Assembly (NCBI RefSeq): GCF_000949475.1
Contig: NZ_JRHC01000001.1
Location: 310,001-374,000, forward strand
Direction: 5' to 3'
Source: Draconibacterium sediminis
GTDB taxonomy: Bacteria; Bacteroidota; Bacteroidia; Bacteroidales; Prolixibacteraceae
Length of the DNA: 64,000 bases
Part shown: one piece after another, positions 1-9,164 of the stretch
Layout: each line of letters opens with the position of its first letter
Numbering within the stretch: the first letter of the stretch is position 1
Notes under the pieces: model-generated
Told to the model about the DNA's origin: nothing
What the model saw: only the letters and a program-made list of their open reading frames with translations
Database searches by the model: none
Program-made: the position numbers and the translations under genes

Positions 1-97
1 TCAGCCGTGTAAATTCCTCTTCGGTTAACTTCTTAAAAAGTTGAAAACCACTCAAATTTGTTTCTTCGTCCGACGGCCTTTTAATTGCGCTTCTCAT
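1..97 (-). CDS. Start of a Crp/Fnr-like regulator (partial)
   Basis: The first 32 codons of a minus-strand gene run off the left edge, with an ATG at 97-95. The visible peptide ends in FQLFKKLTEEEFTRL, which resembles the helix that opens cyclic-nucleotide-binding regulators of the Crp/Fnr type (the 'LF..L..EEL..L' pattern). Neither the effector domain nor a helix-turn-helix lies in the window, so the family call is an inference from about 15 residues. It is divergent from the OsmC gene across a 159 bp spacer that carries an inverted repeat, which would suit a local regulator. Confidence 0.45.
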   Translation of the reverse strand, partial: MRSAIKRPSDEETNLSGFQLFKKLTEEEFTRL

Positions 98-208
98 TTC
101 CTGAACTGATTATACGTTTAATACTGGAATAACCTTTTTTTATTTTGGCTTAAAAATACAATTATCTGCATTATTCGAAAAACTATTTATATAGATAGTT
201 AGATGTTG

Positions 209-225
209 TATATTTGTGTACAAAT
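209..225 (+). promoter_or_regulatory. Promoter box and inverted repeat upstream of osmC
   Basis: TATATTTG at 209-216 fits the Bacteroidota -7 consensus TAnnTTTG. It overlaps the inverted repeat ATTTGT-GT-ACAAAT at 212-225. The position, between a divergent Crp/Fnr-like gene and osmC, makes it a reasonable operator candidate. No convincing -33 TTTG was found at the right spacing. Confidence 0.4.
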
Positions 226-256
226 TTAATGTAAAGTATTTTAAAATAAGGATGTT

Positions 257-673
257 ATGAAGCATATAATAGATATGGCCTGGACCGACAAGCTGGCTTT
301 TGAAACGGATATGGATGGACATAAGGTAGTTATCGACGCCACAGAAGAAGTGGGTGGCAGCGATTTAGGACCGCGTCCGAAGAAATTAATGTTAACTGCA
401 CTGGCAGGTTGTACGGGTATTGATGTGGTGATGATTTTGAAAAAAATGAAGGTTGAATTGGAAGCTTTTAATGTAATTGTTGAGGGTGAACTAACAGAAG
501 ATCATCCGAAATATTACAACAAAATGACCATCGTTTACCAGTTTAAAGGAAAGGATCTTCCGATGGATAAACTGGAAAAAGCAGTTAAACTTTCAGAGGA
601 GAAATACTGCGGTGTTAGTGCCGTGTATCGTCAGGCTATGGAAATGAAAACAGAGATCAGGATAGTGGAATAA
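257..673 (+). CDS. OsmC/Ohr family thiol peroxidase-like protein
   Basis: A 138-residue cytoplasmic protein of the OsmC/Ohr fold. The two conserved cysteines of the family are visible: Cys52 in ALAGCTGIDV and Cys118 in EEKYCGVSAVY. In characterised members these form the redox pair that reduces organic hydroperoxides. The length is normal for the family. The sequence is closer to the general YhfA/OsmC-like group than to classical Ohr, so the true substrate is open. It is a single gene divergent from a Crp/Fnr-like regulator and is followed by a structured repeat. Confidence 0.85.
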   Translation: MKHIIDMAWTDKLAFETDMDGHKVVIDATEEVGGSDLGPRPKKLMLTALAGCTGIDVVMILKKMKVELEAFNVIVEGELTEDHPKYYNKMTIVYQFKGKDLPMDKLEKAVKLSEEKYCGVSAVYRQAMEMKTEIRIVE

Positions 674-724
674 ATTCTGGTTCGTGAAAATATATGAAAG
701 CAATCTTTTTATGGGTTGCTTTTT

Positions 725-1084
725 GTCTTTATGCCAGACGGGCAGTTCCTTTTCCAATCGATGAAAAGGAACCAAAAATCTTGTCAAAAATAACCTTTGC
801 GTTTTTTCAGTGTTGCCAATTAGCCCGACTGACGGATTTTTGACGGGCCCGCACAAAATTTGCGCTCAGATCCGCCTTCGAGAAAAAGCGTAAAGAAAAT
901 AAATGGAGGGAACGTTAAAAAATCAAGTCTGTTTGACGCTCGTTAGCCCTGAAGTATGAAGGGCTAAAAGGAGGAGTTTCTTGATTTTAGTGAAAGGAGT
1001 TTATTTTTAGCTTTTTATCGTCAGCGGTGGCTTTTTTGAATCCTTTTTCAGCTATAGGAAAAAGGATTTCCTGTCTGGAAAGAC
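725..1084. repeat. Nested-palindrome element, copy 1 (about 360 bp)
   Basis: First of three related elements (others at 32635-33020 and 50164-50544). Imperfect terminal inverted repeats are seen: GTCTTT..CCAGAC at the left and GTCTGGAAAGAC at the right. Inside are a left hairpin (GTTCCTTTTC/GAAAAGGAAC, 749-775 region), a GTCAAAAA/TTTTTGAC stem, paired arms AAAATCAAG/CTTGATTTT around the hairpin TAGCCCT/AGGGCTA, and a right hairpin AATCCTTTTTC/GAAAAAGGATT. This copy lacks the CCCGAT/ATCGGG hairpin present in copies 2 and 3. It fills most of the 590 bp gap after osmC. The rest of that gap (1085-1263) shows nothing recognisable. Confidence 0.85.
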
Positions 1085-1263
1085 GAAATGATTTTCAACT
1101 TGAATTTGTTATGTAATAGAAATAAAGCTGATTACCTATTGCAATATTGAGGGAAGTTTATCAAACAAATTACTTTATAAGAATCATACTTAAATTAAAA
1201 TGTTTTGGGGCTAACGAAGTCCTGAAACTTTTATAATTTTATAGATCAATAAAGAATCTCACT

Positions 1264-2628
1264 ATGTTAAAATCGATTAATCCGGTAACAAACGAAATAG
1301 TAAAAACCTATCAAAAACACTCTGAAGAAGGCGTTGAAAAGATCATTAATTCAGTAGATAAAATATGGCATCACTGGCGAAGTACTTCCTTTCATCATCG
1401 GGGGCAGCTGATGCAAAATGCAGCCAGTATTTTACGCAGCAAAAAAGAAGAGCTGGCTTTGCTGATGGCTCAGGAAATGGGGAAAGTAAAAAGCGAAGGA
1501 ATTGCCGAAATTGAAAAGTGCGCATGGGTTTGCGAGTATTATGCAGCCAACGCCGAGGCGTTTCTCGAAAACGAAACCATAGCCACACAGGCCAGAAAAT
1601 CATACGTTTCGTACCAGCCAATCGGAACTATTTTAGCTGTTATGCCCTGGAATTTTCCGTTTTGGCAGGTGTTTCGTTTTGCAGCTCCAACACTAATGGC
1701 GGGTAACACAGCCGTACTAAAACATGCCAGCAATGTGCCGGGCTGTTCCATGGCAATCGAAGAGATTTTCCGTGAGGCCGGATTCCCTGAAAACGTATTT
1801 CGTTCGCTGTTAATTGGCAGCCCGATGGTTGAAAAAGTGATCAAACATAAAGCCATAAAAGGAGTGAGTCTCACCGGAAGTACACCTGCCGGTAAAAGTG
1901 TTGCAGCCCTGGCCGGAGCAGAATTGAAAAAATGCGTGCTGGAGCTGGGCGGCAGCGATCCGTACCTGATTTTAAAAGATGCCGACCTGGAAATGGCTGC
2001 CAAAAAATGTGCTGCAGGCCGCCTGCTAAATGCCGGACAAAGTTGTATCGGTGCCAAACGTTTTATCGTGGTAGAAGAGGTTTACGCACATTTCCTCGAG
2101 CTTTTTACCTACGAAATGAACGCTGCACACTTTGGCGATCCTTTCGACGAGGAAAGTACAATGGGGCCAATGGCACGTGAAGATCTGCGCGACGAATTGC
2201 ACCAGCAGGTTGTTGATTCGGTAAATAAAGGCGCTGAAATAATTATTGGAGGCGAAATTCCGCATCGTAAAGGGGCTTTTTACCCGCCAACCATTCTTGA
2301 AAATGTGAAGCCGGGAATGCCGGCGTATGAAGAAGAACTGTTTGGTCCGGTGGCTTCGGTAATAAAAGTAAAAGACCAGGAAGAGGCCATTCGCGTAGCA
2401 AACGACACCGATTTTGGTTTAGGAGCAGCCGTGTTTACGCAAAATATTAAAAAGGGCGAACATATCGCCGAAATTGAACTGGAAGCCGGTGCCTGTTTTG
2501 TAAATGATTTTGTGAAATCGGATCCGCGTTTACCTTTTGGCGGAATAAAAACCAGTGGATTTGGCCGCGAACTTTCCGTACAAGGTATCAAGGAATTTAT
2601 GAATGTAAAAACTGTTTTTGTAAAATAA
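1264..2628 (+). CDS. NAD(P)-dependent aldehyde dehydrogenase (succinate-semialdehyde type)
   Basis: A 454-residue soluble enzyme that oxidises an aldehyde to its acid. The catalytic set of the superfamily is complete: oxyanion-hole Asn130 in PWNFP, cofactor Lys153, general base Glu227 in LELGGSDP and nucleophile Cys261 in GQSCIGAKR. The short length (about 455 rather than 480-500) and overall look match the Sad/YneI branch of succinate-semialdehyde dehydrogenases, so that substrate is likely but not proven. The gene lies 18 bp upstream of a GH2 glycosidase, probably co-transcribed. That pairing does not obviously support GABA metabolism, and the physiological aldehyde could instead be sugar-derived. 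Confidence 0.88.
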   Translation: MLKSINPVTNEIVKTYQKHSEEGVEKIINSVDKIWHHWRSTSFHHRGQLMQNAASILRSKKEELALLMAQEMGKVKSEGIAEIEKCAWVCEYYAANAEAFLENETIATQARKSYVSYQPIGTILAVMPWNFPFWQVFRFAAPTLMAGNTAVLKHASNVPGCSMAIEEIFREAGFPENVFRSLLIGSPMVEKVIKHKAIKGVSLTGSTPAGKSVAALAGAELKKCVLELGGSDPYLILKDADLEMAAKKCAAGRLLNAGQSCIGAKRFIVVEEVYAHFLELFTYEMNAAHFGDPFDEESTMGPMAREDLRDELHQQVVDSVNKGAEIIIGGEIPHRKGAFYPPTILENVKPGMPAYEEELFGPVASVIKVKDQEEAIRVANDTDFGLGAAVFTQNIKKGEHIAEIELEAGACFVNDFVKSDPRLPFGGIKTSGFGRELSVQGIKEFMNVKTVFVK

Positions 2629-2646
2629 GCTTTTAAACCTAAACTT

Positions 2647-5118
2647 ATGCTAAAAACCTTTTACGGTGGAGTATTCGCTCTGCTTCTTTTGGTTTCCTGC
2701 ACCCAGAAGGAAACAATCATTAGTCGTGAAGAATCATTTGATAAGGACTGGAAATTTATCAGATCCGATGTTCAAGGTGGACAGAATGTGGATTTTGATG
2801 ATTCCGGTTGGAGAACACTCGATCTGCCGCACGATTACAGTATTGAAGACCTTCCTGAAAAAGAAGGAGTAATACAGATCGGACCATTTTCGGAAGAAAG
2901 TGCAGGAAAGGCTTCCACCGGTCACGTTGTAGGTGGAACGGCCTGGTATCGGAAACATATTACACTCGCACCTGAAGATGAAGGCAAAACGATTAAGATT
3001 CTATTTGATGGCGTTTATATGAATGCCGATTTCTGGATCAATGGTAATCATCTTGGCAACCATCCGTATGGATACACTGCTTTTGCTTACGATTTAACGG
3101 AGTATTTAAATGCATCGGGCGAAGATAATGTTTTGGCTGTTCAGGTGAAAAACGAAGGCAAAAACTCACGATGGTACAGTGGATCAGGAATTTACAGAAA
3201 TGTAAGTTTGTTAAAACTGAATCCGGTTCATATTGATTTGTGGGGCGTTTATGTAACAACTCCGGAAGTTTCTGAGGAAAAAGCTACCGTAAAGATCGAA
3301 ACAAAAATTAAAGCTGACGAATCAGTTGAACGACTGACATTAGAGGGGCAGTTGCTAAACCCTGATGGACAAATCGTGGCAAAATGGAATTCACCTGTTG
3401 ATTTAAATCAGGCAACTGCTGTTTTACAAACTGAATTGGAATTTCCATCGTTGTGGTCTCCTGACAGTCCGGCTTTATATACAGCAAAAATGCAGCTACT
3501 TGATGGCAATATGGTCATCGACGAATACGATGAAAGGTTTGGAATCCGATCTATAGATTTTTCTCCGGGAAAAGGATTTTTGTTGAACGGCAAAAGCGTT
3601 TTACTAAAGGGTGGGTGTTTACACCATGACAACGGCCCGTTGGGATCGGCAGCATTTAAAGCTGCCGAATATCGACGAGTAAAAACCATGAAGGAAAATG
3701 GTTTTAATGCTATCCGTACTTCGCATAATCCACCTTCAAAACATTTCCTAGATGCCTGCGACGAGTTGGGAATTTTAGTAATGGATGAATCATTTGATCA
3801 GTGGCAACGCGGCAAAAACGATCAGGACTATCATCTTTATTTTGACGACTGGTGGGAGCGAGATCTGGAATCGATGATACTGCGCGACCGAAATCATCCG
3901 TCGATTGTAGTATGGAGTGTCGGTAACGAAATTAACGAGCGTGCCGATTCTTCAGGTTTGGAAATATTTAAATTTCTTCGCGAAAAAGTACTCACCATGG
4001 ATAATACGCGTCCGGTAACACAGGCCATTTGTCATTTCTGGGATCATCCGGGATGGGACTGGGACCGCACAATCCCGGCTTTTGCGCAAATGGATATTCA
4101 CAGCTATAATTACCAATGGAAAAACTATGAACCTGATCATGAAAAGCATCCTGAACGTATAATTGTGGGAACGGAATCTTTCCCTAAAGAAGCATTTGAT
4201 AATTGGGATTTGGTTGAAAAACATCCGTATATAATTGGTGATTTTGTATGGACCGGAATGGATTACCTTGGAGAGAGCGGAATAGGACATAATAACCTCG
4301 ATAATGAGAATGTTGGCTTCTTGCCTGACTGGCCATGGTATAATGCATATTGTGGCGATATAAGCATCCTTGGCTACAAGAAACCACAAATGTATTACCG
4401 CGATGTAGTTTGGCGCAACAGCGAGCTTGAAATGCTGGTTCATGAACCTGTTCCTGATGGCAGAACAGAAGTGGTTAGTATGTGGGGATGGCCCGAAGAA
4501 TGGAAAAGCTGGAACTGGGAAGGAAACGAAGGAATACCGCTACAGGTAGCAGTTTATACACGTTGCGATCAGGTACAACTGGAACTGAACGGGGAGGTAA
4601 TTGGAAAAAAAGATGTAGCTCAGAAAAACAGCGGGGCTCAACAAATGGATGTTCCTTCTGAATCGCGCCAAATAGAAGCATTAGCTGCTTATTTTGATGT
4701 GTCTTACCAGGCTGGAGAATTGGTTGCCATTGGAATAAAAGATGGAAAAGAAGTGGTTCGGCAATCTTTAAAAACAGCTGGGAAACCGGCAGCGCTAAAA
4801 GTAGTTGCCGAAAACGAAATTGCAAAAGCATCGGGTAACGACCTGGCGTATTTTAATATTGAAGTTGTTGATGCCAATGGAAATTTAGTTCCAAATGCCG
4901 AACTTCCTGTTGAATTTACGATTGAAGGAAATGGTAGCCTGCAAGCTGTGGCTAACGGAAATCCATCGGATATGAAAAGCTTTCAGCAGCCGAGAGTGAA
5001 TACGTTTCGCGGTAAATGTCAGTTAATCGTTCGTCCGAGAGAGGACGGTGCAGAAATTAAGGTTACTGCTACTTCAGAAGGCTTAGAAAGTGGTCATTCC
5101 ACGGTTATAGTTCAGTAA
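2647..5118 (+). CDS. Glycoside hydrolase family 2 lipoprotein (beta-galactosidase-like)
   Basis: An 823-residue exported enzyme. The N-terminus is a lipoprotein signal with lipobox LLVSC. Domain order is a sugar-binding jelly-roll (about 30-190), an immunoglobulin-like domain (about 200-310), a TIM barrel (about 310-600), then C-terminal Ig-like modules of the DUF4982 and Big type (about 610-823). The acid/base Glu428 sits in VWSVGNEINE and the nucleophile Glu510 in IVGTESFPKE. Activity is most likely beta-galactosidase, but GH2 also holds beta-glucuronidases and related enzymes. It follows the aldehyde dehydrogenase by 18 bp. No SusC/SusD pair lies beside it, so it is not in a classical polysaccharide utilisation locus. 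Confidence 0.9.
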   Translation: MLKTFYGGVFALLLLVSCTQKETIISREESFDKDWKFIRSDVQGGQNVDFDDSGWRTLDLPHDYSIEDLPEKEGVIQIGPFSEESAGKASTGHVVGGTAWYRKHITLAPEDEGKTIKILFDGVYMNADFWINGNHLGNHPYGYTAFAYDLTEYLNASGEDNVLAVQVKNEGKNSRWYSGSGIYRNVSLLKLNPVHIDLWGVYVTTPEVSEEKATVKIETKIKADESVERLTLEGQLLNPDGQIVAKWNSPVDLNQATAVLQTELEFPSLWSPDSPALYTAKMQLLDGNMVIDEYDERFGIRSIDFSPGKGFLLNGKSVLLKGGCLHHDNGPLGSAAFKAAEYRRVKTMKENGFNAIRTSHNPPSKHFLDACDELGILVMDESFDQWQRGKNDQDYHLYFDDWWERDLESMILRDRNHPSIVVWSVGNEINERADSSGLEIFKFLREKVLTMDNTRPVTQAICHFWDHPGWDWDRTIPAFAQMDIHSYNYQWKNYEPDHEKHPERIIVGTESFPKEAFDNWDLVEKHPYIIGDFVWTGMDYLGESGIGHNNLDNENVGFLPDWPWYNAYCGDISILGYKKPQMYYRDVVWRNSELEMLVHEPVPDGRTEVVSMWGWPEEWKSWNWEGNEGIPLQVAVYTRCDQVQLELNGEVIGKKDVAQKNSGAQQMDVPSESRQIEALAAYFDVSYQAGELVAIGIKDGKEVVRQSLKTAGKPAALKVVAENEIAKASGNDLAYFNIEVVDANGNLVPNAELPVEFTIEGNGSLQAVANGNPSDMKSFQQPRVNTFRGKCQLIVRPREDGAEIKVTATSEGLESGHSTVIVQ

Positions 5119-5120
5119 TT

Positions 5121-5399
5121 CTAATTGTCTGTTTTCTTACGCCATGGTTTTAATCCATAGATTTTCCGGCCAACAAACTGGCCAAGGAAAAAACTTCCGA
5201 AAAGAAAAGGAGCGAGGCTCCAGCTTAGTTGTATATCGAAAAACTTCCGGATTAGAATAATCAGCGGAACAGGTGCATGAATGGCAACAAACCACCAAAA
5301 GGATAGCTTACGAAAACCACCGCGCAGGTATCCAAAAGGCAGGTTAACCACAAAAGTGGCCAGGCAGGTATAAAAAAGATGCCATTCGTAAGTGTGCAT
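5121..5399 (-). CDS. Small three-helix membrane protein downstream of hemH
   Basis: A 92-residue hydrophobic protein with three probable membrane segments (about 8-24, 33-50 and 58-76) and a basic C-terminus. I do not recognise the family. It starts 11 bp after hemH on the same strand, so it is probably the last gene of the haem operon. Its stop lies 2 bp from the convergent GH2 stop. A role in haem metabolism is only suggested by position. Confidence 0.7.
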   Translation of the reverse strand: MHTYEWHLFYTCLATFVVNLPFGYLRGGFRKLSFWWFVAIHAPVPLIILIRKFFDIQLSWSLAPFLFGSFFLGQFVGRKIYGLKPWRKKTDN

Positions 5400-5410
5400 T
5401 GTTTCTGTTT

Positions 5411-6427
5411 TTATGAAATGCTTTTGCGAACCAGGTATGCAAGCGTTTCCACCCAGCTTTTTTCAGTGTTTAAACTATCAACCAATTGTAATTTTTCTCC
5501 TCCTTTTTCAAGGAATTCTTCGCCGTATTCCACGCCAAGTTCCAGTGTTGTTTCCAGGCAATCGGTAACAAACGAAGGTGCAGCAATCAGTATTTTCTTT
5601 TTTCCTTCAGCAAGCTTTTCTGCCAGCAGTTCATCGGTAAATGGTGTCAGCCAGTTTTTCGACAAGCGCGACTGAAAACCTACCGAATAATTTTCGGGCT
5701 GCAATTTTAATTTGGTGGCCAACAAACGCGAAGTTTCGTAAACCGTAGCGCGATAACACATAGCACCGTGCTCCGGCATTGCGTTTTGGCAACTGCAATT
5801 TTCCACTTTAATTCCCGGATGGCACTTTTCCAAATGCCGGTTAGGTAAACCGTGGTACGAAAAAATAATATGGTCGTAATCCTGCAAATTGTATTGTTGA
5901 ATCCGTTCGGCAAAAGCATCAATAAATTTTGGATCGTGGTAAAATTGACCAATCTCAAAAACTTCAGATTTTATTCCCAGCTTTTTTATCTCTTTTTGCG
6001 CGGCAACCAGCGACGTTTCAGTGGTTGACATGGCATGATGCGGAAACAGGGGCAGTAAAATCAGCTTTTCAAAACCTTTCTTTTTTATGTCTGCCAGAGC
6101 TGCTTTGTAACCCGGATTTCCGTAACGCATTCCCATAAAAACTTCATAATCCTCACCCAGTTCTTCCTGAAGTTTTTGCTTTAACTCGTCAGAAATATAA
6201 ATCAGCGGCGAACCTTTTTTGGTCCATAACTGCTGATATAATTTGGTTGAATTTTTCACCCTGAACGGGATGATTATCGCATTTACCAAAAATTTCCGAA
6301 GCAGATACGACAGATCGATAACACGTTCATCGTTTAAAAACTCGGTGAGGTATTTTCGAACCGCCGGAACGGTAGGCTCGTCGGGACTACCAACATTCAT
6401 TAACAAAACAGCTATTTTCTCCATCAT
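5411..6427 (-). CDS. hemH: Ferrochelatase
   Basis: A 338-residue enzyme inserting Fe2+ into a porphyrin at the end of haem synthesis. The catalytic His192 is in FSYHGLP and the conserved acidic residue is in the FTDELL segment (about 263-268). Between them is an insertion relative to the E. coli enzyme that carries four cysteines (202, 211, 213, 224), a pattern seen in bacterial ferrochelatases that hold an internal [2Fe-2S] cluster. The start overlaps the hemG stop by 4 bp (ATGA), indicating translational coupling. With hemG and hemN alongside, the substrate should be protoporphyrin IX rather than coproporphyrin. Confidence 0.93.
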   Translation of the reverse strand: MMEKIAVLLMNVGSPDEPTVPAVRKYLTEFLNDERVIDLSYLLRKFLVNAIIIPFRVKNSTKLYQQLWTKKGSPLIYISDELKQKLQEELGEDYEVFMGMRYGNPGYKAALADIKKKGFEKLILLPLFPHHAMSTTETSLVAAQKEIKKLGIKSEVFEIGQFYHDPKFIDAFAERIQQYNLQDYDHIIFSYHGLPNRHLEKCHPGIKVENCSCQNAMPEHGAMCYRATVYETSRLLATKLKLQPENYSVGFQSRLSKNWLTPFTDELLAEKLAEGKKKILIAAPSFVTDCLETTLELGVEYGEEFLEKGGEKLQLVDSLNTEKSWVETLAYLVRKSIS

Positions 6428-7782
6428 TTATAGTCTTCTGCAAATTGGTTCGCAATTGTTCTACCTTGTTTTATCCGGTCGGCCATACCAATTCCGTCGC
6501 GCATGTTTCCGGCAAGCTTGAGCCCTTTAAATTCGGTCTCCAGATCGGAAATGGCCTGTAGTTTTTCTTCGCTTTCGAAACTGTATTGCGGAATAGCATG
6601 CGGATAGCGGAAAATCTCCATCAGATCGGGCTCAAAACTTTCGAGGCCCATCATTTCGCGTACTTCGCGCTCTGCAATTTCTTTTATTTTATCATCGGAA
6701 TACTCAAACATTTCGGGTCTTTTAATACCGCCCATAAACACCGATAGCAACGCGCCGTTTTCAGGCGCCCGGTTTTTTAGGAACGAACCCGGCAACAAAA
6801 TACCCAGCACATCGCGTTTTTCGGCCGAAGGTACCAACCCTCCAAACGATTTGATCGGGATGCCTTTCCAGTTGTTAAAACCAAGCACCACCTGGGTAAC
6901 TTTGGCATAGCTCATCTTTTCAATCGGCTGAAGCTTCTCTTTCGGTAAGAATGGAAACAGACCGGGCAAAGCATGCGATCCGGCTGCCGAAATTACATGG
7001 GTAAAACTTTCTCCATCCAACGAATATTCAAAATCTCCTTCTTTTTTAACCTCAAGGTTTTTGCAGCCCAGCTTAATATTTTCCTTACCAATATTTTTAA
7101 CCAACGCTTTTGTCAGGTTATCCAATCCGTTTTCAACCGAAAATACCTGGCGATTGGCTTTGCGTGGTGGTTCCTTTTTACGTGCCTTTTTTTGTTTGAT
7201 ACTACCGCCGATAAAACTGCCGTAGTTTTGCTCCAACCAGTAAAGTTTGGGCAAAGCAAAACGTGTTACCAGTTTCTCCGGATCGCCCGCATAAACTCCC
7301 GACAGAAAAGGATCGATAGCATTTCGCAGAAAGCTTTTTCCCATTCGGCGGCGTACCATATCGGCAATTGTTTCATTCGGATCGGTGCCCGGTTTACGAA
7401 ATGGCTCACCCAGAATACGAAACTTGTCGTACCATGTAAAAAGGGGAGTGGTGATGGCTTTTAAACCGCCCATTTCCATATCGTGCCACTTGCCGCCCAT
7501 CCAAATCCAGCGTGCTTCGGCGCTTTTGTTGGCGTATTCAATCGTACAATCATCAGCCAGATCTTCAAAAAGCTCAGCAGCTTCTTCCTGTCCCATCGAG
7601 CCGGTATTTGGCCCCGATTCGAATACAAAACCATTTTTTCGGTGGGTTTTAATCACTCCACCAGCTTGGTCATCTTTTTCATAAACCTGTACCTTAAAAC
7701 CAAATTTTTTAAGGTAATAAGCTGTTGTAAGTCCGGTTAGTCCTGCCCCAATAACGGCAATGTTTAGTTGGTTTTTTTGCAT
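6424..7782 (-). CDS. hemG: Protoporphyrinogen oxidase, FAD type
   Basis: A 452-residue flavoprotein that oxidises protoporphyrinogen IX to protoporphyrin IX. The N-terminus has the dinucleotide-binding fold VIGAGLTGLTTAYYL followed by YEKDDQAGG, which binds the FAD ADP moiety. The C-terminus has the matching GNMRDGIGMADRI flavin segment. It is the HemY/PPO-like family (called hemG or hemY in different annotations), not the flavodoxin-like E. coli HemG. It sits 5 bp after hemN and overlaps hemH by 4 bp, so the three late haem genes form a tight operon. Confidence 0.92.
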   Translation of the reverse strand: MQKNQLNIAVIGAGLTGLTTAYYLKKFGFKVQVYEKDDQAGGVIKTHRKNGFVFESGPNTGSMGQEEAAELFEDLADDCTIEYANKSAEARWIWMGGKWHDMEMGGLKAITTPLFTWYDKFRILGEPFRKPGTDPNETIADMVRRRMGKSFLRNAIDPFLSGVYAGDPEKLVTRFALPKLYWLEQNYGSFIGGSIKQKKARKKEPPRKANRQVFSVENGLDNLTKALVKNIGKENIKLGCKNLEVKKEGDFEYSLDGESFTHVISAAGSHALPGLFPFLPKEKLQPIEKMSYAKVTQVVLGFNNWKGIPIKSFGGLVPSAEKRDVLGILLPGSFLKNRAPENGALLSVFMGGIKRPEMFEYSDDKIKEIAEREVREMMGLESFEPDLMEIFRYPHAIPQYSFESEEKLQAISDLETEFKGLKLAGNMRDGIGMADRIKQGRTIANQFAEDYK

Positions 7783-7787
7783 GGTTT

Positions 7788-9164
7788 TTATAGCGCTTTT
7801 GAGAATTTTAAGGTCGCATTCCGCATGTTCGGATCAAGGCTGGCAGCGATGTTTCGTACAAAAAAACGTCCTTGTTTACTAACGTGCAGTTCGTCTTTCG
7901 AAAGCGATAAAAGTCCTTCTTCAACAAAACCGGCAAGGAACGATTCGTCGTAAACTATGCTTTGTTTAATTACATCGGGAGAAGTTTTTAGCATTTGTGC
8001 CGCTTCCTCCCACGAAATATAATAGTTGCACATCACTTCGTTGATGACGTGGCGAATGATCTTCTCCGTTTCATTCAGCTGATAACCTTTTTCAATGGTA
8101 AATTTACCGGCGTTGATCTGGTCAACGTAAGTATTGGTGTCCTTGGCATTTTGTGCGTAAGCATTTTCCAGCTGGCTGATTCCGGTGGCTCCAAAAGCAT
8201 AAACCTGTCCGGTAGTTTCGCGAGTGCAATATCCCTGAAAATTACGGTGCAGCGTTTTGTTTTTAAAGGCAATACTCAATTCGTCATCCGGGCGGGCAAA
8301 ATGGTCGAGACCAATGGCATCGTAACCGTTTTCAGTCAGTAAACGATAACCAACCTCGAACATGGCCAGTTTTTTAGTTGCTGATGGTAATCCACGTGCA
8401 TCCAGTATTTTTTGTGCTTTTTTTACCCAAGGCACGTGTGCATACGAGAAGGTTACCAAACGATCAGGCGACAGATTAATAGCGCGCTCGATGGTTTTTG
8501 CAAACGATTCTTCGTCCTGAAACGGAAGACCATAGATAAAATCGAAATTCACGCTGGTACCCTCGTGGCTGCGGATCATCGCCACCAAATCTTCCTCGGG
8601 AAGAATCGACGGATCGCGGTTTACATTATCCAGCACCTCCTTGTTAAAATCCTGAATACCCAAACTAAAGCGGTTAAACTTTAGTGCTACCAGGCGGTCG
8701 ATGTAATCCTTATCCAGCATCGCCGGATGACATTCCATGGCAATTTCCGGTTTTGGAATAAACTCGAAAAGCTCGTGAATTACATTCATAATGTCTTCCA
8801 CCAACTCGATCGACAACGAGTTGGGTGTTCCGCCTCCCCAGTGCACCTGCGACACTTTACGGTCGTCGCTAAGCAGCTTTTTCACCATGCGGATCTCTTT
8901 TTTCAGCGCATCAACATAAACTTCCATTTTGTTTTTGTCGCGTGTTAGGTGCGTGTTACAGCCGCAGAAATAACAGATCTTTGGGCAAAACGGGATATGA
9001 ATATAAATGGAAATATTCTGTGGATTCTCTGAATTGGATTGTTCCAACACTTTAACGTATTGTTCCGGAGTAAATTCCGGTGAAAAGAAGTTGGCCGGCG
9101 GATAACTTGTATATCGCGGTACCGGGGTGTTGTATTTTTCTATTAGTTTTTGTGATACTTTCAT
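7788..9164 (-). CDS. hemN: Oxygen-independent coproporphyrinogen III oxidase (radical SAM)
   Basis: A 458-residue radical SAM enzyme that decarboxylates coproporphyrinogen III anaerobically. The cluster motif is Cys60-x3-Cys64-x2-Cys67 in FCPKICYFCGC, with the extra Cys69 typical of true HemN. The N-terminal YNTPVPRYTSYPPANFF segment is also HemN-specific and separates it from HemW-like proteins. It is the first gene of hemN-hemG-hemH. Its start codon is predicted to be base-paired in a hairpin (9162-9200), which may control translation. Confidence 0.94.
   Translation of the reverse strand: MKVSQKLIEKYNTPVPRYTSYPPANFFSPEFTPEQYVKVLEQSNSENPQNISIYIHIPFCPKICYFCGCNTHLTRDKNKMEVYVDALKKEIRMVKKLLSDDRKVSQVHWGGGTPNSLSIELVEDIMNVIHELFEFIPKPEIAMECHPAMLDKDYIDRLVALKFNRFSLGIQDFNKEVLDNVNRDPSILPEEDLVAMIRSHEGTSVNFDFIYGLPFQDEESFAKTIERAINLSPDRLVTFSYAHVPWVKKAQKILDARGLPSATKKLAMFEVGYRLLTENGYDAIGLDHFARPDDELSIAFKNKTLHRNFQGYCTRETTGQVYAFGATGISQLENAYAQNAKDTNTYVDQINAGKFTIEKGYQLNETEKIIRHVINEVMCNYYISWEEAAQMLKTSPDVIKQSIVYDESFLAGFVEEGLLSLSKDELHVSKQGRFFVRNIAASLDPNMRNATLKFSKAL

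Noticed and set aside
593-856. Minus-strand frame of 87 codons opening MCGPVKNPSVGLI, and its relative at 32557-32766
   Set aside because: Both frames read the left half of the nested-palindrome element. The third copy breaks the frame, and one overlaps osmC. The shared peptide is explained by the shared repeat.
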